A stretch of DNA of 64,000 bases, taken from positions 7,304,327-7,368,326 of the forward strand of contig NC_064242.1 of NCBI RefSeq assembly GCF_023101765.2, given 5' to 3'. A model generated the notes under the pieces. It saw nothing but the letters and a program-made list of their open reading frames with translations, did not search any database and was not told the DNA's origin. The translations under genes were made by a program, and so were the position numbers. This document shows positions 58,114 to 64,000 of this stretch, piece after piece; position 1 is the stretch's first letter; each line of letters begins with the position of its first letter. The DNA comes from Spodoptera frugiperda. Lineage: Eukaryota; Arthropoda; Insecta; Lepidoptera; Noctuidae.

Positions 58114-60496
58114 GTATTGACACTAGTCAACTACTACTACTGAGTGATAAGAAATTCTAGAACATGTATCTACTCATACTTTACTCAGACTTTACGTATT
58201 CATGTCGAAAACTAAATGAAAGAAACATTTTTACTATCGAGTACGATTTTAAGGAACTTTCTTATGCCTAGTACTTCCTACCAAAGCTATTTCGTATACT
58301 GAAACCACTGGTGCTTTAACTTAGTTCTATTAACAAGGAGAAAAAAAGCTTATACTAACATTATTCCACTTCATTGAGACTCAAACGAATTGAAATATTC
58401 TGAAAATTTGAATAAAAGTTCACACAAACGGGAAAATAGCTAACGACATTTAGATGCTGTCGCGAAATAGCTACAGAATGTTGTAGGGAAAGTTACATCA
58501 GGGAAAATTCCCTACTACTGATGTAGGTATCAGTTTAAAATCCGACTGAAAATAGACAGCGAATTTCGTAGTACAATTTCTAAATCAAAATGATACGCAA
58601 ATTGTATGATTCAGAAAAGAAATAATCCATTTATATGATTCGGAAAAACTATTGTCACTGTTTACAAATTACTTAGTGAAAATACCGCAATGACGTTCAT
58701 CGTACAATATATTAAGCAGGACATGCGTAATATTTGGTTTAGACCTGATAGCTGATCTACACTCGAGTTATTTATCGGAAAATAAAAGTGTGGCATAAGT
58801 GTCGTGCGTCACACGAATAATTCCCGCCACCCGGGGGACGAAGGGAGTTGTGACGTCAGCACCCCCCCACCCCCGTTTCTCGGTACTCACTACGCTATTC
58901 ATAATTTTCAGAATTTGAAATTTAGACTAGGCCGTAGGTTCTAAATTATCGATGTTCTGATTTATCAATGAGAATTACTTACAGAGGTTTGAATGGATGA
59001 AAGTTCGCGAAGGCTTATGTAACTGAAACCAGCCTTCGGTAACAGGATCTTTAAGCTAGAATATTTAATGGATTATTGCTTTTTCGTTTAACTTATATTT
59101 TTTCTTTTTTTTATCCTACGGAACTATGAAACGGGTATGATGGGACTACCACAATATTATTTCTTTGAATAACTGAATTTCAAAAGTTTGATATGATTGA
59201 CATTTAGAGTTTTCATTCTGAGTACCTATAAGCGACGTGTCATCGAATAGATAACGATCATTGTAAAAACACGATCACGATGTTATATCATGCAAGTAAT
59301 AAAGCACGCTGCTTACGTGATATGATGACTACGTAAATGCGTACAAATTAGCTACGTTCAAACAACGATTACACAGTTCTATAAATGTATCGAGATAAAC
59401 ATTTAGCTGTTTAGGGTGTCTGCGTACGTCAGTGAGCTAGTGATAAATCTGCACGAGATTAGAATTCTCGAGTGGTGATCGATGGAAGCGTAATTATAAG
59501 CATGAGTGCGACATGACGCGGGAAACCAGCTCATCTTGACGTGACGAGTGCCAACATTACTTTCGCGTCACTGCACGCTATTTCAGCATGTTATCGGTCA
59601 ACGGTGGAACGCGCTAACTATATGAGCGCTCTGTATCGAATTGATACTCTCTGTTCTGTTATTCGTATTTCAGCGATGATTTTATTTCGTATGACTTTTA
59701 TAGCGATCTGTTTATGATAAGATTACTTGTTTACACAGTTGCTTTGGCAAACGTTTTAAGAGTAGAGAAGGGCTTTTACGTCTTTGCTAATAATTAACAT
59801 CGTATGGATCAAAACTACATTGAATATGGAGAAATTGTGCTCTTGGATGCCAAAAAGCCTCTTTATTTGATAGGAAACTATAATAAAAAACACAGCACAA
59901 ACTTTCTATTGTTATGTAAAAATAAGGAAAATCAACTTGCAATATTGAAAAATCATCGAGTAGAAAATGAGTAAACAAAACCAGGCGCTAATTGTAAGTA
60001 TTCAGGAATAGTTAGCAAGGAAAGCAACTTTAAGTAATATTTATTAAGTAAGCACAAACAGTTAAATAACATGTTCGTGGCATTTATTTATGGCTAGACT
60101 GCAGTGGTGTGTCATCAGAAATACTTGTTGAAATATAACAGTTTATATTAATAGCCACCGGCTGTGGCATCGTCACCTAGACTTGCATTTGCAACACACG
60201 AGGGTATTATTAGCCCGAGTTCACACATGCTCGCCAAACACCAGGAGTAGGTCGACTCATTGCCGAAACACTTTCTCATACTACTCACAATACAAGTGGT
60301 TATTTGTTGTCAGTTCTGTGACAATAAGAATGATACTTTTATGGGAGCGTCAATACTCCTACAAGTATTTGGGCTTCCACCAATCCTTTCAATAAGTTGC
60401 TTCGTTACTACGTATCTCTTTTTCATTAGTCATATTTATATTTTATATGCAATTAGCAGGTACACAATAACTACGCTTCACAGTGGCTGCAATAAG
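58114..60496. other. Non-coding DNA
   Basis: No gene is recognised. A GC-rich patch with C- and G-runs lies at about 58820-58880. Confidence 0.5.
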
Positions 60497-60852
60497 TAGC
60501 TACGTCAAGCCAAGTGGTAGCTACTCAATGCTACACCAAGCTACGAAGTAGCTACGCTGTGTTACGCCAAGCTGCGTCGTAGCTACGCAATGCTACACCA
60601 AGCTACGAAGTAGCTACGCCGTGTTATGCCAAGCTACGTCGTAGCTATGCAATGCTACACCAAGCTACGAAGTAGCTACGCCGTGTTATGCCAAGCTACG
60701 TCGTAGCTACGCAATGCTACATCAAGCTACGAAGTAACTACGCTTTGTTACGCCAAGCTACGTCGTAGCTTCGCAATACTACACCAAGCTACGAAGTAGC
60801 TACGCTTTATTAAGCCAAGCTACATCGTAGCTGCGCAATACTACACCAAGCT
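60497..60852. repeat. Minisatellite with 31-bp unit in 62-bp dimers
   Basis: About 11 units of 31 bases are arranged as alternating A and B types. A is close to CAATGCTACACCAAGCTACG then AAGTAGCTACG. B is close to CTGTGTTACGCCAAGCTACG then TCGTAGCTACG. Within each unit AGCTACG and CGTAGCT are reverse complements, so every unit can fold. Units diverge toward the right end. No coding frame spans it. Confidence 0.9.
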
Positions 60853-61321
60853 ATGTGAGTACGGCAATATTAAAAATTAATTTAGTTTGTCTCATGATAG
60901 TTCTAACAGAAAAATAGTAATAAGTAGTTCAAATAAATAACACATCATAATTATAATGTACAAAATATTCGTAAACTGAATTGCAATTCGTAATTGATAT
61001 CAATCATAGTTGTTCATAAATGATGAAATAGGCCCGTCATATAAATCTGAACGCAAGATACACGCATCAATGACAAGGTATGAGTAAAATAAGCAATGCT
61101 ACACCTTTGTATACTACTATCTCTTTGTACTTGACCGTTCTACTGTTTGGTCATAATATTTTCCCATGTCAGGCATAAAGTCCACTACGTTACTTACTAC
61201 GACATGCTATGATACTTAACATGACTTGAGCACCCAGCACACTTACTTGAAAGCAATCTGTCACGAAATACCATTACTAATATTGATAGATTGAGCATAA
61301 ACACTACTATGGTGAGATGAT
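60853..61321. other. Non-coding DNA
   Basis: AT-rich; nothing recognised. Confidence 0.5.
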
Positions 61322-61471
61322 ATTTATTTTTTGAGGGGGAAAATCATCCAAAGGTTTCCGCTTTGGGCGAGGCAAGAGGGAGTGTCAGGCTCTTACTGAC
61401 TAAAAAGCACCCCGTTCCTACTGCTGATTTTCTGGCCGGAGATTCGGTAACCGCTAGGCAGTCCGCAGATC
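61322..61471 (-). mobile_element. Tail-only copy of the R1-clade family
   Basis: The T-run TTTATTTTTT (about 61323-61332) is the decayed poly(A) tail. The following 140 bases match the 3' UTR of the full-length element, with GAGTGTCAGGCTCTTACTGA (one change in the core). It is more diverged than the 40.2 kb copy, and no target-site duplication could be identified. Confidence 0.8.
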
Positions 61472-64000
61472 CATGTCGGTATTATCATAAAATCGATTAA
61501 TTACAAAGAGACAGATTTCAGTTAATTTCCGTAGAAATAAATCTCATGGCCTAAAACAGTAAGTAACCGTGACTTTCATGAGCTTGGAGCAAACATCTTC
61601 ATTACTTCGGAGAATCCATAAACTAAAGGAAAACAAGTAGCATCGTTAACCAGCAAGTCATATGACTGATACTTCACAAACACGAAAGCGTGAATAATAA
61701 TCTAGAAGAAACAAATAGTAGTGCGATAGAAATAGACAGCGGTATTGAAGCAACGGTCCGAAATAGAACCCCGCCTCCGAAGTCCAAACCAAAAGCAGTC
61801 AAGTTAATTATAGAACGATTCCCGCAGGGACGTTTTCATCTCGTGATTCACCTGCTGAAAACTCGATTGTTCGCATTTTACGTCAATCGGTTGCGTGGTG
61901 TTTACGAGCGCGCGCGGCGCGACGACGGCGCAGGAGCGTCAGCTGACGGCCAGGAATAGCCCTGACATCGCGGCCACGCTATGCCGCTTGCGCCCGCGCA
62001 CCCACAAATAGCTCGCTATAATTAGACCTCGGTGAAATCGTGGGTTTGTTATTTTTCTTTATCGTCTCCGTTACGCGATAATTGGGTTAGCGTGAACGAC
62101 TGCATGTGGGCCCAATCGGGCGTCGGCGTGTCTCGGCCACTGCCGGCAGCCCGGCACCACGCACACAGCTGCGGCCATTGTCCTGCCACCGCAACACACC
62201 GCTCGCCGCACTCGCTTCTACTCGCATACTTGACATACTTACACCAGATGAACACAACTGTCTTGTTATTGCTTATTTACGCGATATTTTACGACATGCT
62301 ACAAATTAATGTTAGGGTAATTATCGGCTACGTCATTAATTATTGCCGACATTGCCTGGATTTTTAAATTTTAATCAAATATGAGAAAAGGGTGCTAGCT
62401 ATCTCATTATAGCAAACTGCTGAAAGAATTGCCACTTTATGTTGAGTTAAAAAAAGTTTTCTTCTGAATAATAATGAAAATATTCAGACGTCACAACTAA
62501 TTAGGTGGCGAATGACGGCAGTGTATCTGTAAATGATCCCTACTCCACGTAAATACCTTCGTCTCGTTGTTTATGAACATTTCATGTTTCAAAATATCCA
62601 GGTTCCTTGAAAGCAGACTCTCGGCTCTTTACTCACTTTTGTTTTTAATCACATTCTATATTTGTTATTTGATGCTAATGTTGTTAATCTTGTACCGTGG
62701 GAATTTCGTCGGTTTCCTATTTCGAGGAAAAATTTGTGTGGAATCATTACACACAATTAAGTTTTTTTAGTAATTCTGATTTGTTCTTTAGAAAATTTTT
62801 AAATACAAAGAAGATAAACTGTTTAAGCGGATATGATATCTTTAAGAACACATCAGCTTCCGAAGCTTGGATCCTAAGAATTCAGTTGTAGTTTATGTCA
62901 TTCTTTCATCTACACTCATTAGGGAAATGTAGGTGTGATAACTAACTCTTTCCGTTCTCTACATGTATTAAAGATATTAGATTTGATTTCTTTTGCTTCA
63001 TTGAGTACCAACGCTGCGGTAGTTAAAAGTACGCTGTTAGACTATGGGCCTCCTCTAAATAAGAGGGCTCGCCATTTTTTCCACGCTCGGTAGGTGGTTT
63101 GAAGAGATTCAGATTGTTCAGAAAACGCCGCGCCTCTGCGGATTTCTGTCAAATATGTAGTCCGTTGCGTCCGAGATTAATAACCGACCTCAATCCAAAA
63201 TCGATTTTGGTAGTATTTATGTGAAAAACCGAGATCGATCTGGAGATTTTGGATTAAGATCGATGAACAAAACTAGTGACAAATGTATTCCACTCTGCCG
63301 TCAACACGGCTGAAGGCATTATTTTATATGAAATGTATATTAATAGTTGTTTATACGATCTACATATGTATAAGTGTTTGGTGTTGTATTTCCTTGATCT
63401 TGAGTGGTTTAGGTCAACCGCCCACTAGCTAAACCTACACTAAACTCATAATAATTACTGTTAACCATACGTTTATACAATCCACCGATTATTAACTGAT
63501 TTATTAACAAGTATAAATAATCAGTCTATGTGTATAATAAATAACAGTTACAATAGTATTTTTGTAAATATATATTTCATTTAATAAAATATGCATAATA
63601 GGCTTTGCCTTGATAGACATCTAACAGTTATTGGTTTCTTAGCAAGTACTGAGTGTTTTACTAAGACTACATTTTTATTAATAAAAAAGTTTTACACAGC
63701 GATAAAAATAAAAAGATCACATTCCTTAATATTACATTTACTTGGTATATAAATCTTATTAAAATATTAAATACATCTCAGTAGATACACTTATCTAGAG
63801 ATAAATAAAATAAAAATATATTATTGTACATTAATAACATATATTAACATGGACGTAAAATTCAAAGAATATTAAAATGTTAAGCAGAAGGTACGGATTG
63901 AATATATATATTAATATTTATTAGCTGTCGTATTATACATCACTAATTTGTGTTTATCATTTAAACTAGTAAAATATATGTATCACCAGAATGTAGATCA
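61472..64000. other. Non-coding DNA with a GC-rich islet
   Basis: No gene is supported. A long GC-rich islet lies at about 61890-62240. The 89-codon frame at 61690-61959 has no ATG at its beginning and no known motif. The end of the window is strongly AT-rich. Confidence 0.45.

Noticed and set aside
61690..61959. 89-codon frame ending in an acidic/Gly-rich tail
   Set aside because: It begins with GTG, has no ATG near the start, no known domain and no evident splice sites.
1..64000. CRISPR arrays, tRNA or rRNA genes, bacterial operons
   Set aside because: No regularly spaced repeats of that type, no complete tRNA fold (only SINE heads), and the repeats present are those of a lepidopteran genome.

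Overview
The window looks like nuclear DNA of a lepidopteran insect (moth or butterfly, possibly a noctuoid). It is AT-rich, almost free of long open frames, and full of repeats typical of Lepidoptera: an R1-clade non-LTR retrotransposon, tRNA-headed SINEs, a Lep1-type Helitron fragment, hAT and P-element remnants, and foldback MITEs. No tRNA, rRNA, CRISPR, operon or bacterial signal was seen.

Layout. Positions 1-3425 are AT-rich non-coding DNA. From 3426 to 11803 lies the main feature: a nearly complete R1-clade element on the minus strand (about 4499-10729). It has a gag-like ORF1, an endonuclease/reverse-transcriptase ORF2, a UAAUGA stop-start junction between them, and a poly(A) tail. It sits between two copies of the same 1,074-bp host segment, which looks like an extraordinarily long target-site duplication. 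Positions 11804-30380 are mostly non-coding with scattered repeats. From about 30380 to 34520 is a nested transposon complex: an old SINE interrupted by a hAT element (30925-34432, exact 8-bp duplication GATAGAGG). The hAT element contains hAT transposase remnants, a P-element/THAP9-like transposase remnant, a LINE-like piece and a near-perfect foldback. Around 38260-39310 is a CpG-rich island with the only convincing host exon: a first coding exon on the plus strand starting at 39061 and ending at a GTAAG donor. From 39311 to 64000 no further exon is recognised. That stretch is probably intron, and it carries more repeats (short tails of the 4.5-10.7 kb element family, SINEs, a Helitron piece, a MITE, a 31/62-bp minisatellite) and several GC-rich islets.

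How it fits together. One host gene seems to start near 39 kb, surrounded by long non-coding DNA with GC-rich islets that could be enhancers. The rest is a transposon landscape in which several insertions can be ordered in time (SINE, then hAT) and some units share 3' ends: the autonomous element at 4.5-10.7 kb and three tail-only copies at 30.4, 40.2 and 61.3 kb. All assignments come from reading motifs by eye; no alignment or database search was run.
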